Shown piece after piece: positions 15,772-23,636 of a DNA stretch of 59,558 nt (positions are counted from its first letter, which is position 1; each line of letters opens with the position of its first letter). This stretch comes from Mycobacteriales bacterium (GTDB taxonomy: Bacteria; Actinomycetota; Actinomycetes; JAFAQI01). The notes under the pieces were generated by a model. That model worked only from the letters and a program-made list of their open reading frames with translations, made no database searches and was not told the origin of the DNA. The stretch is taken from positions 1 to 59,558 of the forward strand of contig DASZRO010000087.1 in NCBI GenBank assembly GCA_035550055.1. Direction: 5' to 3'. A program made the translations under genes and the position numbers.

Positions 15772-15810
15772 ACCATACGGGTCGGTCCAGACCGGTGCAA
15801 AGCATTTATT
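15772..15810 (-). promoter_or_regulatory. whiB7 promoter with AT-rich WhiB7 box
   Basis: On the minus strand: AT-rich AATAAATGCT (15810-15801) directly before the -35 TTGCAC (15800-15795), a 17-bp spacer, then the -10 TATGGT (15777-15772). WhiB7 is known to act on promoters with an AT-rich stretch just upstream of the -35, contacted by its AT-hook, so autoregulation is expected. The start of transcription would be near 15765. Confidence 0.75.
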
Positions 15811-15828
15811 GCGGACTTGATCAGAAAG

Positions 15829-16701
15829 TTATTTCTTCTCGCCGACGACGCGCAGCAGACCTTCCTGGACCATCGACACGACGTGGCGGCCGTCCCGCGT
15901 GAACAGCCGGCCGATTCCCAGCCCGCGCCCTCCGGACAAGCTCGGCGAGGACTGGTCGTAGAGCAGCCAGTCGTCGGCGCGAAACGGGCGGTGGAACCAC
16001 ATCGCGTGGTCCAGGCTGGCGACCATGATCTCGCGGTCGTCGTCCCAGGTCATCCCGCCGGCGAGCAGCGCCGAGTCCAGCAACGTGAGGTCGCTGGCGT
16101 AGGTGACCGCACAGACATGGATCAGCGGGTCGTCCGGCATCTCGCCGCTGGCCTTCAGCCACACCTGCTGGGTGTGGCGGTTCGCGGTGTCGCCTTCGGG
16201 CAGCCACGGCGGGTCGCTGACCCACCGGAGGTCGACCGGCCGCGGCCGGTCCCAGTTCGGCATCGGCGGGAAGCCCTGAGCGATGCGGCGCTCGGAGATC
16301 GTCGGGACCGTCTCGGGGTCAGGCGCCGCGGGCATCGGGAGGTAGGTGTCGACGCCGGGTTCTTCCACCTGGAACGACGCCGACAGGTGAAAGATCGGCT
16401 TGCCGTGCTGGACGGCGACCACCCGTCGCGTGGTGAACGAGCGGCCGTCCCGGATCCGGTCGACCTGGTAGATGATCGGGATCGTCGGGTCGCCGGGGCG
16501 CAGGAAGTAGGCGTGCAGCGAGTGCACGTGGCGATCGTCGGGAACCGTCCGGCCCGCGGCGACGAGCGCCTGTCCGGCCACCTGGCCGCCGAAGACCCGC
16601 TGCACGGTCTCGTCGGGGCTCAGCCCCCGGAAGATGTTCACCTCGAGCTGCTCGAGATCGAGAATGGTCAGCAGCGCAGGAAGCGGCGCGGCCTCGGTCA
16701 C
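15829..16701 (-). CDS. tesB: Acyl-CoA thioesterase II
   Basis: A 290-residue double-hotdog thioesterase that hydrolyses acyl-CoA to free acid and CoA. The first hotdog (about 20-115) has the family start RVFGGQVAGQALVAAGRTV and HSLHAYFLRPGDP; the second (about 170-285) has CAVTYASDLTLLDSALL with the catalytic Asp, SLDHAMWFHRPF, and GRGLGIGRLFTRDGRHV with the glutamine/threonine region. GTG 16701 is preceded by TAAGTT at 7 nt, so it is probably leaderless. The gene lies between uvrD2 and whiB7 on the same strand, its stop 18 bp before the whiB7 promoter. Confidence 0.95.
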   Translation of the reverse strand: MTEAAPLPALLTILDLEQLEVNIFRGLSPDETVQRVFGGQVAGQALVAAGRTVPDDRHVHSLHAYFLRPGDPTIPIIYQVDRIRDGRSFTTRRVVAVQHGKPIFHLSASFQVEEPGVDTYLPMPAAPDPETVPTISERRIAQGFPPMPNWDRPRPVDLRWVSDPPWLPEGDTANRHTQQVWLKASGEMPDDPLIHVCAVTYASDLTLLDSALLAGGMTWDDDREIMVASLDHAMWFHRPFRADDWLLYDQSSPSLSGGRGLGIGRLFTRDGRHVVSMVQEGLLRVVGEKK

Positions 16702-16708
16702 ACCGGCG

Positions 16709-16714
16709 AACTTA
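16709..16714 (-). promoter_or_regulatory. -10 element of leaderless tesB
   Basis: TAAGTT on the minus strand, 7 nt upstream of GTG 16701; it sits within 10 bp of a family B repeat. Confidence 0.5.
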
Positions 16715-16720
16715 GCGCGA

Positions 16721-16741
16721 GAGCGGAGGTGCCATCCGCTC
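16721..16741. repeat. Hairpin repeat, family B, locus 2
   Basis: GAGCGGA and TCCGCTC arms around a GGTGCCA centre; the inner bases deviate from the family core by one position. It overlaps the TGA stop of uvrD2 and fills most of the tandem gap to tesB. Confidence 0.75.
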
Positions 16742-18689
16742 AGGTGCGGAGTGCGGCGAGGACCTCGTCGCCGTACAGCTCCAGCTTCTTCGGACCGACA
16801 CCCGGTACGGCGGCGAGCTCGTCGCGATCACCCGGCACCCGCTGCGCGATCGCGAGCAGCGTCTTGTTGTCGAAGACGATGAAGGCCGGGACCCCGTCGT
16901 CCTGGGCCCGCCGAAGCCGCCACTCGCGCAGCCGCGCGAACACCGGGTCGTCGGGCAGCACCGCCTTCGGCGAACGGGCCCGCTCGTCCGGCGCCGATGG
17001 CGGGCGGACCGCGTCGAGAAACCGGGAGGGCTTGCGCGAACGTCGGCCACCCGGCGCGCGGGCCAGCGCCCAGGAGAGGTTCAGGTGCCGTCGGGCACGG
17101 GTGACCCCGACGTAGAGCAGCCGGCGCTCCTCCGCGATCTGCTCGGCCGTCGACGCGTGGATGATCGGCAGTGTGCCGTCGACCAGGCCGACCAGGAACA
17201 CCGCGTCCCACTCCAGGCCCTTCGCGGCATGCAGCGAGGCAAGGGTCACCCCGTCCACCGGCGGCGCGTGCTGCGCGTCCTGTCGCGCGACCAGCTCGCC
17301 CACGAAAGCCGACAGGTCTGCGGCAGGGTCCGCGGCGGCGAGCTCTTCGGCCAGGCCGACGATCGCGCGAAGCGACTCCCACGCGTCGCGCGCGGCACCC
17401 GCCCCGCTCGGCGGCGTGTCGCGATACCCCATCGCGGTGAGCACGTCGGCCACGATCGACGGCAGCGACTCACCCGACGTCTGCGACTCCGGCCGCGCGG
17501 CTCCCCGCAGCCGGGTCATCGCCTCGCGTACTTCCCGCCGCTCGAAGAACCGCTGCCCGCCGCGGACGACGTACGGGATGCCTGCGTCGGCGAGCGCCGC
17601 CTCGTAGACCTCCGACTGCGCGTTCACCCGAAACAGCACCGCTTGCTCGCGCAGCGGCACCCCGGCCTCGCGCAGCGCGGCGATCCGGGAGGCAACGGCG
17701 GCCGCTTCGGCAGGCTCGTCGTCGTAGGAGGCAAAAGCCGGCTCCGGGCCGTCGCCGGCCTGAGCCCGCAGCCGCGACTCCGGCTCGATCCGGTTGGCCA
17801 GCGTGACGACCTGGTTGGTCGAGCGGTAGTCGCGAACCAGCCGCACCACGCTCGCCGCGGGAAAGCGCCGCCCGAACTCGCGCAGGTAGTGCGGTGAGGC
17901 GCCCGTGAAGGAGTAGATCGTCTGGTTGGGATCACCGACGACGCAGAGGTCGTCGCGGTCGCCCAGCCACGCGTCGAGCAGCCGCTGCTGCAACGGGTTG
18001 ACGTCCTGGTACTCGTCGACGGTGAAGTGCCGGTAGCGCTCGCGGACCTCGTCGGAGATCGATCTGCTGTTCTCGATCGCGGCGGCCATCAGCAGCAGCA
18101 GGTCCTCGAAGTCGATCTGGTCGCGGTCAGCGTTGACCTTCTCGTACGCCGCGAACACCCGCTGCACGTCCTCGAAGGGGAACGGCGGCTCGCGGTGAGC
18201 CGCCCGGGCGCGGACTGCGTAGTCGGCCGGCTCCACCAGCGCCGCCTTCGCCCACTCGACCTCGCTCGCCAGGTCACGCTGTCCCGCCACGGGGACGGCG
18301 AGCTTGCATGCCGCCGCAGCTGCCCGAATCGACGGCAGCTTGCTCTCGATCAGCGTCGGACGCGCCCCCGACGAGATCCGCGGCCAGAAGTAGGTGAGCT
18401 GGCGCAGCGCGGCCGAGTGGAAGGTGCGCGCCTGTACGCCGTCGGCACCGAGCCCGCGCAGCCGCGACCGCAGCTCCCCCGCGGCGCGGGTCGTGAACGT
18501 CACGGCGAGCACATGACTGGGCGCGATCTGCCCGTCGATCACCTGGTAGGCGATCCGGTGCGTGACCGCGCGAGTCTTGCCCGTGCCGGCACCGGCGAGG
18601 ATGCAGACCGGTCCGCGCGGCGCCGTCACCGCCTGCCGCTGCTCCTCGTCGAGGCCGCTGAGCACCCGATCCAGCACATCCGCGGCCAC
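16740..18689 (-). CDS. uvrD2: ATP-dependent DNA helicase UvrD2
   Basis: A 649-residue superfamily 1 3'-to-5' helicase. Walker A is AGAGTGKT (residues 32-39), Walker B/motif II FTVDEYQDVN, motif III VVGDPNQTIYSFTGA, motif V VTLASLHAAKGLEWDAVFLVG and motif VI YVGVTRARRHL. The C-terminal HRDC domain (about 575-649, ending GVGPKKLELYGDEVLAAL) is the hallmark of mycobacterial UvrD2 and separates it from UvrD1. UvrD2 is essential in mycobacteria and acts in repair and replication-associated unwinding. It lies divergent from mrx1 and upstream of tesB-whiB7, the conserved order. Confidence 0.95.
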   Translation of the reverse strand: MAADVLDRVLSGLDEEQRQAVTAPRGPVCILAGAGTGKTRAVTHRIAYQVIDGQIAPSHVLAVTFTTRAAGELRSRLRGLGADGVQARTFHSAALRQLTYFWPRISSGARPTLIESKLPSIRAAAAACKLAVPVAGQRDLASEVEWAKAALVEPADYAVRARAAHREPPFPFEDVQRVFAAYEKVNADRDQIDFEDLLLLMAAAIENSRSISDEVRERYRHFTVDEYQDVNPLQQRLLDAWLGDRDDLCVVGDPNQTIYSFTGASPHYLREFGRRFPAASVVRLVRDYRSTNQVVTLANRIEPESRLRAQAGDGPEPAFASYDDEPAEAAAVASRIAALREAGVPLREQAVLFRVNAQSEVYEAALADAGIPYVVRGGQRFFERREVREAMTRLRGAARPESQTSGESLPSIVADVLTAMGYRDTPPSGAGAARDAWESLRAIVGLAEELAAADPAADLSAFVGELVARQDAQHAPPVDGVTLASLHAAKGLEWDAVFLVGLVDGTLPIIHASTAEQIAEERRLLYVGVTRARRHLNLSWALARAPGGRRSRKPSRFLDAVRPPSAPDERARSPKAVLPDDPVFARLREWRLRRAQDDGVPAFIVFDNKTLLAIAQRVPGDRDELAAVPGVGPKKLELYGDEVLAALRT

Positions 18690-18796
18690 CAGCTAATCCA
18701 ACCAGCAGCCACGGACAGCGAGCCGGGGCCGACGGGAAGGATTCATCGCGTGCGCGCGTTCCAGCCAGTGCCACCGATCGAGACTGGGAGCATGTG

Positions 18797-19042
18797 ATGA
18801 GCGGCCGGCTGACGATGTACACCACGAGCTGGTGCGGCTACTGCGTGCGCCTCAAGAAGGGGCTCGAGCGCGAAGGCATCGACTTCGACGAGGTCAACAT
18901 CGAGACCGACCCCGAAGCTGAGGCGTTCGTCGTCGCGGCCAACAACGGCAACGCGACAGTGCCGACGCTGAAGCTCCCGAACGGTGAGGTCATGACGAAC
19001 CCGCCACTCCCCACGCTGCTCGCCGCCCTCGGCGCCGGCTGA
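18797..19042 (+). CDS. mrx1: Mycoredoxin (glutaredoxin-like)
   Basis: An 81-residue thioredoxin-fold reductase with the active site CGYC (residues 16-19, in YTTSWCGYCVRL). Mycoredoxin-1 reduces mixed disulfides between proteins and mycothiol, coupled to mycothiol disulfide reductase. The conserved cis-proline region TVPTLKLPNG lies at about 54-63. I use ATG 18797 because GGGAG lies 6 nt upstream; GTG 18794 precedes it directly. It is divergent from uvrD2 and near nudC, as in mycobacteria (Rv3198A). Its presence implies that the organism makes mycothiol. Confidence 0.93.
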   Translation: MSGRLTMYTTSWCGYCVRLKKGLEREGIDFDEVNIETDPEAEAFVVAANNGNATVPTLKLPNGEVMTNPPLPTLLAALGAG

Positions 19043-19066
19043 GCCGTCGGCGCGGGACGCGCCTGT

Positions 19067-19072
19067 TAGGTT
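19067..19072 (+). promoter_or_regulatory. -10 element of leaderless TIGR03084-type gene
   Basis: TAGGTT, 7 nt upstream of GTG 19080. Confidence 0.55.
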
Positions 19073-19079
19073 GCCGACC

Positions 19080-19877
19080 GTGGCCGACATCGCCGGGATG
19101 CTCGCGGATCTGCGAGCCGAGTCCGACGACCTCGACGCGGTGATCAGCAGCGCCGACCCGTCGGCGCTATCGCGGCCCACGCCTGCAGAGGGCTGGTCGG
19201 CAGCGGACAGCCTCGGCCATCTCTGGTTCTTCGACCGGGAGGGCAGGCGAGCCCTCGAGTCGCCTGCCGAGTTCGGCGCTAAGCTCGACGCGCTGTTCGC
19301 CGATCCAGACGGGTTCATCGCGGCTCATCTGGCGTCGATCCGTTCCCTCGGCGACGCCCTCGTACCGTCCTGGCAGGACGAGCGCCGCAAGATCATCGAC
19401 GCTCTCGCAGCCATCGACCCCGCCAGCCGGGTGCCGTGGTACGGACCGTCGATGTCGCCGATGTCGTTCGGTACGGCGCGGCTGATGGAGACCTGGGCAC
19501 ACGGTCAAGACATCGCCGATGCGCTCGGCGTGACCCGTACGCCGACCGACCGGCTGCGCCACATCGCGCATCTGGGAGTCAGCACCCGCGCCTTCTCCTA
19601 TGCCGTTCGCGGCCAGCAGGCGCCCGACGTCCCGGTGTTCGTCTGCCTGACCGCGCCCAGCGGCGCCGAATGGACCTGGGGCGACCCGGACGCGCCCGAC
19701 TCGGTGCGCGGGCCCGCGTTGGACTTCTGCCTGCGGGTCACCCAGCGGCGGCTGGTCGACGACCTCGGCCTCGAGGTGACCGGCGCTGCGGCACGGGAGT
19801 GGATGACGATCGCCCAGGCGTTCGCCGGCGGTCCGACCCTCACCGACGCGAGCCGGCGCGGCCTCACCGCCCGCTAG
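19080..19877 (+). CDS. TIGR03084-type mycothiol-dependent (DinB-like) protein
   Basis: A 265-residue protein of the maleylpyruvate-isomerase-type N-terminal fold, TIGR03084 subgroup. The helical bundle starts VADIAGMLADLRAESDDLDA; likely metal ligands are the histidines in DSLGHLWFFDREG (about residue 46) and in METWAHGQDIADALG (about 141-148). A C-terminal domain of about 85 residues follows. Relatives bind a divalent metal and use mycothiol, in keeping with the neighbouring mycoredoxin gene, but the substrate is unknown. GTG 19080 is chosen because TAGGTT lies 7 nt upstream; TTG 19071 overlaps that element. It lies 37 bp after mrx1, on the same strand, and is convergent with an MFS gene. 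Confidence 0.8.
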   Translation: MADIAGMLADLRAESDDLDAVISSADPSALSRPTPAEGWSAADSLGHLWFFDREGRRALESPAEFGAKLDALFADPDGFIAAHLASIRSLGDALVPSWQDERRKIIDALAAIDPASRVPWYGPSMSPMSFGTARLMETWAHGQDIADALGVTRTPTDRLRHIAHLGVSTRAFSYAVRGQQAPDVPVFVCLTAPSGAEWTWGDPDAPDSVRGPALDFCLRVTQRRLVDDLGLEVTGAAAREWMTIAQAFAGGPTLTDASRRGLTAR

Positions 19878-19889
19878 CCGGTGTTGTGG

Positions 19890-21356
19890 TCAGCCGGTGG
19901 CGGCGGCGAGCTCGGCGTCAGCCTGGCGCTGCTGCGCCCGCTTGCTCGGCCGCTTCACCATCGTCGGAGCCGCGTCTTCGTCGCTGACCGTGAAGAACGC
20001 GAACACCGCGGCGCACAGCGCCAACGCCGCTGACACGACGAAGGCCGCGTGGAAGGCGCGCAGGTTGGCGTGCGGATGCCCGTGGACGAGGCGCGTGACG
20101 CCGACTGCGGAGATCACGGTGGTGAGGATGGCAACGCCGAGAGCGCTTCCGACCTGTCGCGCCGTGTTGAACAGCGTCGACCCGCGGCCGGTCGAGGCCT
20201 GGCTGATCGTCGCGAACGCTGCCGCCTGCACCGGGGTGAAGACATGCGCGATGGACAGCCCGAGCAGGAACATCAGGCCGCGCACCAGCCACAGACTCGT
20301 CCCGAACCCGATGAAGGTCATGCACAGCGCCAGTACGGCGACACCGGTCAGCCCGGCGGCGATCAGCCGGCGCGGGCCGACCTCGGGGTAGAGGCGGGTC
20401 GAGATCTGCGCGCCGATCATCACACCGATGGCCTCGGGGAAGGTGCTCAACCCGGCGTTCAGCGCGGACAGGCCGAGGCCGACCTGGAAGAACAACGCCA
20501 CGACGTACAGCGTGCCGAGAAACGCAGCCATGCCGATGAACAGCACGATCGTCGAGGACCGGAACAGTCGGTTGCCGATCAGGTGCAGGTCGATCATCGG
20601 GTGCGCGTGAGCGAGCTCGTAGCGCACCAGCAACGCGAGCAGTACGACGCCCGCGACGGCCAGGCCGAGGATCGTCGGCGAGCCCCAGCCGCGTGAGGGC
20701 CCTTCCGACAGCGCGTACATCAGCGCGGGCAGGCCCGTGCCGGCCAGCAGGAAGCCACCGATGTCGAACCGGCCGGCGTCGGGCTGGCGGTGCTCGTGGA
20801 GGAACAGGATGCCGAACACCAGCGCAGCGATGCCGATGGGCAGGTTGACGAAGAACACCCACCGCCACGACACATCGGTGACCAGCAAGCCGCCCAGGAC
20901 CGGGCCGATGGCCGGCGCGAACGCCGTCGGGACGATCAGGATCCGCGAAGCACGCACCCGCTCGGCGGGCGGGAACGTCCGGTACAGCAGCGCCATCCCG
21001 GTCGGGGTGAGCATCCCTCCACCGACGCCCTGGAGGATCCGGAACACCACGAGCTGGGTGAGGTTCTGCGACAACCCGCACAGCGCAGACGCGCCGGTGA
21101 AGATGACGATGGCGGTCAGCAGCATCCGCTTCATGCCGAAGCGGTCGCCCAGCCATCCCGAGGCGGGGATGAAGACGGCGAGGCTGACCAGGAAGCCGAC
21201 GACGACGCTGTCGATGTGAGCCGGGCTGACGTCGAAGTCGTGGGCGAGCTGCGGCAACGCGACGTTGACGATGGTGATGTCCATGATCGCCATGAACATC
21301 GCTGACACGAAGACCACGCTGACCGCGATCTTGGGATTGATGCGGTCTGCAAGCAC
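19890..21356 (-). CDS. MFS transporter, DHA2 (EmrB-like) family
   Basis: A 488-residue membrane protein with about 14 hydrophobic segments. Helix 1 carries MDITIVNVALPQLA, the family signature. Motif A is GWLGDRFGMKRMLL, and the motif C region is LQGVGGGMLTPTGMALLYRTF in helix 5. A short basic tail (KRPSKRAQQRQ) ends the protein. It is a proton-driven exporter of unknown drug or lipid substrate. It shares little with the pump at 4843-6276 beyond the family and has no adjacent regulator. The gene follows nudC on the minus strand with a family B repeat in the 41-bp gap. Confidence 0.9.
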   Translation of the reverse strand: MLADRINPKIAVSVVFVSAMFMAIMDITIVNVALPQLAHDFDVSPAHIDSVVVGFLVSLAVFIPASGWLGDRFGMKRMLLTAIVIFTGASALCGLSQNLTQLVVFRILQGVGGGMLTPTGMALLYRTFPPAERVRASRILIVPTAFAPAIGPVLGGLLVTDVSWRWVFFVNLPIGIAALVFGILFLHEHRQPDAGRFDIGGFLLAGTGLPALMYALSEGPSRGWGSPTILGLAVAGVVLLALLVRYELAHAHPMIDLHLIGNRLFRSSTIVLFIGMAAFLGTLYVVALFFQVGLGLSALNAGLSTFPEAIGVMIGAQISTRLYPEVGPRRLIAAGLTGVAVLALCMTFIGFGTSLWLVRGLMFLLGLSIAHVFTPVQAAAFATISQASTGRGSTLFNTARQVGSALGVAILTTVISAVGVTRLVHGHPHANLRAFHAAFVVSAALALCAAVFAFFTVSDEDAAPTMVKRPSKRAQQRQADAELAAATG

Positions 21357-21397
21357 GTCCTAAGCAAACACCGCCGAGGCAACGGAGATTCCCGCGG

Positions 21398-22276
21398 CTA
21401 TGCGCATGTGCCATCCGCTCGTTCGAGCCAGCCGGTGATCAGCCAGTGGGCGATCGATGACGCCGGCGGCAGCGTGTCGACCTCGCGCTGCAACGCGGCC
21501 CGGTCGAACCACCGCACGTCCTCGAGCTCGTGGTCGCGATCCGCGACGTCGCCGCCGACGACCCGCGCCTCGTACCCCAACATCAACGACTGCGGGAACG
21601 GCCAGGGCTGGCTGGCGCGATAGACGACCCGGTCGATGAGCACCCCGGTTTCCTCGCGGACCTCGCGGTGCACCGCCTGCTCGGCCGACTCCCCCGACTC
21701 GACGAAACCGGCGATCGTCGAGTACCGACCTGCGGGCCAGGACGGCTGACGGCCCAGCAGCACCCGGTCGGCGCCGTCGTGCAGCAGCACGATCACCGCC
21801 GGGTCGGTTCGCGGGAAGTGCTGGGAGCCGTCCGCGACGCAGCGGCGCGACCACCCGGCCTGGATCACCTCGGTCGGCTCGCCGCAGCGAGGGCAACGCG
21901 GATGTGTCGCGTGCCAGTTGCCGAGCGCGATGAGCGTGACGAGCAGCCCGGCGTCGAGGTCGCTGAGCGCCGCGCCCATCATTCGCAGGTCGAGCAGCCG
22001 GCCACCGAGCACCCGCGGCGGATCACCGATCGTGCCCCAGTAGGCGACGCCGTCCTCGCCGACGCCGAGCAGCAGCCGCTCACCGTCACCCTGCCAGCCG
22101 GCGGCGTCGACGAAGTGCAAGGCCGGCGGGCCGTCCTCGAGGGCGGTGGCGCGTCCGGCCTCGTCGACCACCAGCAGCTTTCCGCTCTCCCACGCCGACG
22201 CGAGCCACGCTGCGTCTTCGCGATGCAGCGCGGCTCGATCGACGGCGGTGCGTGACAACGACGGGATGGTCTCCAC
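21398..22276 (-). CDS. nudC: NADH pyrophosphatase / NAD-RNA decapping enzyme (NUDIX)
   Basis: A 292-residue NudC protein that cleaves NAD(H) to NMN and AMP and can remove NAD caps from RNA. It has a beta-rich N-terminal domain (1-115), a zinc-ribbon remnant starting CPRCGEP (about 128), and the NUDIX box GFVESGESAEQAVHREVREE followed by TG (about 192-213), then the NudC-specific QPWPFPQSLML. The second zinc pair is incomplete: only RRC remains. The last residues, ADGTCA, are encoded by a family B repeat. GTG 22276 has TAGGTT 6 nt upstream, so it is probably leaderless. Confidence 0.93.
   Translation of the reverse strand: METIPSLSRTAVDRAALHREDAAWLASAWESGKLLVVDEAGRATALEDGPPALHFVDAAGWQGDGERLLLGVGEDGVAYWGTIGDPPRVLGGRLLDLRMMGAALSDLDAGLLVTLIALGNWHATHPRCPRCGEPTEVIQAGWSRRCVADGSQHFPRTDPAVIVLLHDGADRVLLGRQPSWPAGRYSTIAGFVESGESAEQAVHREVREETGVLIDRVVYRASQPWPFPQSLMLGYEARVVGGDVADRDHELEDVRWFDRAALQREVDTLPPASSIAHWLITGWLERADGTCA
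21404..21420. repeat. Hairpin repeat, family B, locus 3
   Basis: GCATGTGCCATCCGCTC, the family core on the minus strand. It overlaps the final codons of nudC and lies 6 bp inside its stop, in the tandem junction nudC - MFS. Confidence 0.7.
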
Positions 22277-22282
22277 CCCGCC

Positions 22283-22288
22283 AACCTA
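22283..22288 (-). promoter_or_regulatory. -10 element of leaderless nudC
   Basis: TAGGTT on the minus strand, 6 nt upstream of GTG 22276. Confidence 0.55.
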
Positions 22289-22291
22289 GAG

Positions 22292-23065
22292 CTAGTGCGA
22301 GGCGCGAGTTGGCCGGTCCTTCGTCACGCCGGCGACCACGAACTGGTGGCGAGCCGAGGTCCAGCGCCAGGTGATGACGTAGTTCGTGCCGGCCGCGCAG
22401 TTCGGTGTGCAGTTGTTGGACACCGAGATGAACCGACCGGCGGCGACGTGTCCGTACGGCTGCGAGGTGCCCGGATAGGCGCAGCTGAGTGCCTTGTGGT
22501 TGGGGCACTTCGCGAAATGCGCGGGCAGCCAGGTGCCGTTGGCGTCGTACATCACGCCGCCGAAGTAGCTCACGTCGCCGCCGATCGTGCGCACTGCGAC
22601 CGACGCGTGGCCGGGGATCACCTCACCGCCGTCCGAGAGCCGGGTGACGAACCGACCGGGGCCGTACTTCGTGACCGGCGCACCGTCGGGATGCCAGGCG
22701 CCGCCGGCGTAGCGGACGACGACGATGGCCTGCTTGGTGGCGTAGGCCCCGACGTAGGCCGAGCGGTCCGCGATCGGACCGGCGACATGCTTGCCGTCGT
22801 GGGCGGCGGCGTAGCGGGTCAGCGACGCCGCGGACGGCGCGGCCGCGGTGTGGACGCTCTGCGACCCGTTGGCGGGGACGACGACCACGGCAACCGTGAC
22901 CGCGGCCGCCGCGACGGCGACCAGTCCGCCGCCGACGGAGATTCGAAACCTACGAAGCTTCACTGCGCGCTCCCGGAGTACGTCGAGGGGTGGGCCAACA
23001 GGGTCGAGAGGCGCGACAGCGCGCTCCAGTCGTTCACGAATCTCCTTCTCGGTCATCTCATTCAT
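22292..23065 (-). CDS. Membrane-anchored protein paired with sigma factor (possible anti-sigma)
   Basis: A 257-residue bitopic protein: a short acidic/basic cytoplasmic N-terminus of about 40 residues (NEMTEKEIRERLERAVAPL), one transmembrane helix (about 41-63, GGLVAVAAAAVTVAVVVV) and an extracytoplasmic domain of about 190 residues with Cys pairs (KCPNHKALSC and NNCTPNC). The start overlaps the sigma-factor stop by 8 bp, so the two are translationally coupled. That topology and coupling fit an anti-sigma factor or a partner for a SigE-family sigma factor, although I see no zinc-anti-sigma motif. The outer domain is unrecognised. Confidence 0.6.
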   Translation of the reverse strand: MNEMTEKEIRERLERAVAPLDPVGPPLDVLRERAVKLRRFRISVGGGLVAVAAAAVTVAVVVVPANGSQSVHTAAAPSAASLTRYAAAHDGKHVAGPIADRSAYVGAYATKQAIVVVRYAGGAWHPDGAPVTKYGPGRFVTRLSDGGEVIPGHASVAVRTIGGDVSYFGGVMYDANGTWLPAHFAKCPNHKALSCAYPGTSQPYGHVAAGRFISVSNNCTPNCAAGTNYVITWRWTSARHQFVVAGVTKDRPTRASH

Positions 23066-23606
23066 CGGTGGTCACCTTCAACTCAGCAGCGAGCCGCTCG
23101 AGGGCCCGGGAGGTGTAGGACTTCACCGCACCGACGCTCACTCCCATGAGGTCGGCGGTCTGCGCCTCGGTGAGATCCGCGTAGTAGCGAAGCGCCACGG
23201 CCTCCCGCATCCGGCGGGGCAGAGTGCGCAGCGCGACGACGACGTCCGTTCGGTCGACCGCGGCGGTCGCCGCGTCGTCGACGCGCTCACTGCGATGGAC
23301 CAGCGGCGCGTACTTCGTGGCGACGAGCCGGCGTCGCATGGCCGACCGGGCGAGGTTCATCACCGTCGTACGCAGGTAGGCCAGCGACGCCTCGGGGTCG
23401 CGCAGGCGAGTCAGCCGGCCGTTCGCCGCCAGTCGGACGTAGGCCTCCTGGACGACGTCCTCGCACGCCGCGGTCTCGTCGAGCAGCAGGGCGGCCAACC
23501 GCACGAGCCCGCGATAGTGCACGACGTAGAGCGCGGCCAGCGGGTCGCCCCCCGCCGCGTCGCTCACCGCTCCATCGTGCCGCTGTCGCGGCAGCAGCTG
23601 CGTCAT
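23058..23606 (-). CDS. ECF sigma factor, SigE-family (sigma-70 region 2/4)
   Basis: A 182-residue extracytoplasmic-function sigma factor. Region 2 spans about 25-95 (LYVVHYRGLVRLAALLLDE, then DVVQEAYVRL, and SLAYLRTTVMNLARSAMRRR) and region 4 about 115-172 (LRTLPRRMREAVALRYYADL, then helix-turn-helix TEAQTADLMGVSVGAVKSYT). This is the group often annotated as SigE-family in actinomycetes. ATG 23606 lies 30 bp after the adnB stop; GTG for a VSDAAGG start is 13 codons in. It overlaps the downstream membrane-anchored gene by 8 bp. Its regulon is unknown; no candidate promoter of its own type was identified. Confidence 0.85.
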   Translation of the reverse strand: MTQLLPRQRHDGAVSDAAGGDPLAALYVVHYRGLVRLAALLLDETAACEDVVQEAYVRLAANGRLTRLRDPEASLAYLRTTVMNLARSAMRRRLVATKYAPLVHRSERVDDAATAAVDRTDVVVALRTLPRRMREAVALRYYADLTEAQTADLMGVSVGAVKSYTSRALERLAAELKVTTDE

Positions 23607-23636
23607 TCCTGCCTCACGCGGGTCCAGACGCCTGCC

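Noticed and set aside
15706-17115. A 469-codon plus-strand frame opposite tesB and uvrD2
   Set aside because: It runs opposite two recognisable enzymes and through the whiB7 promoter.
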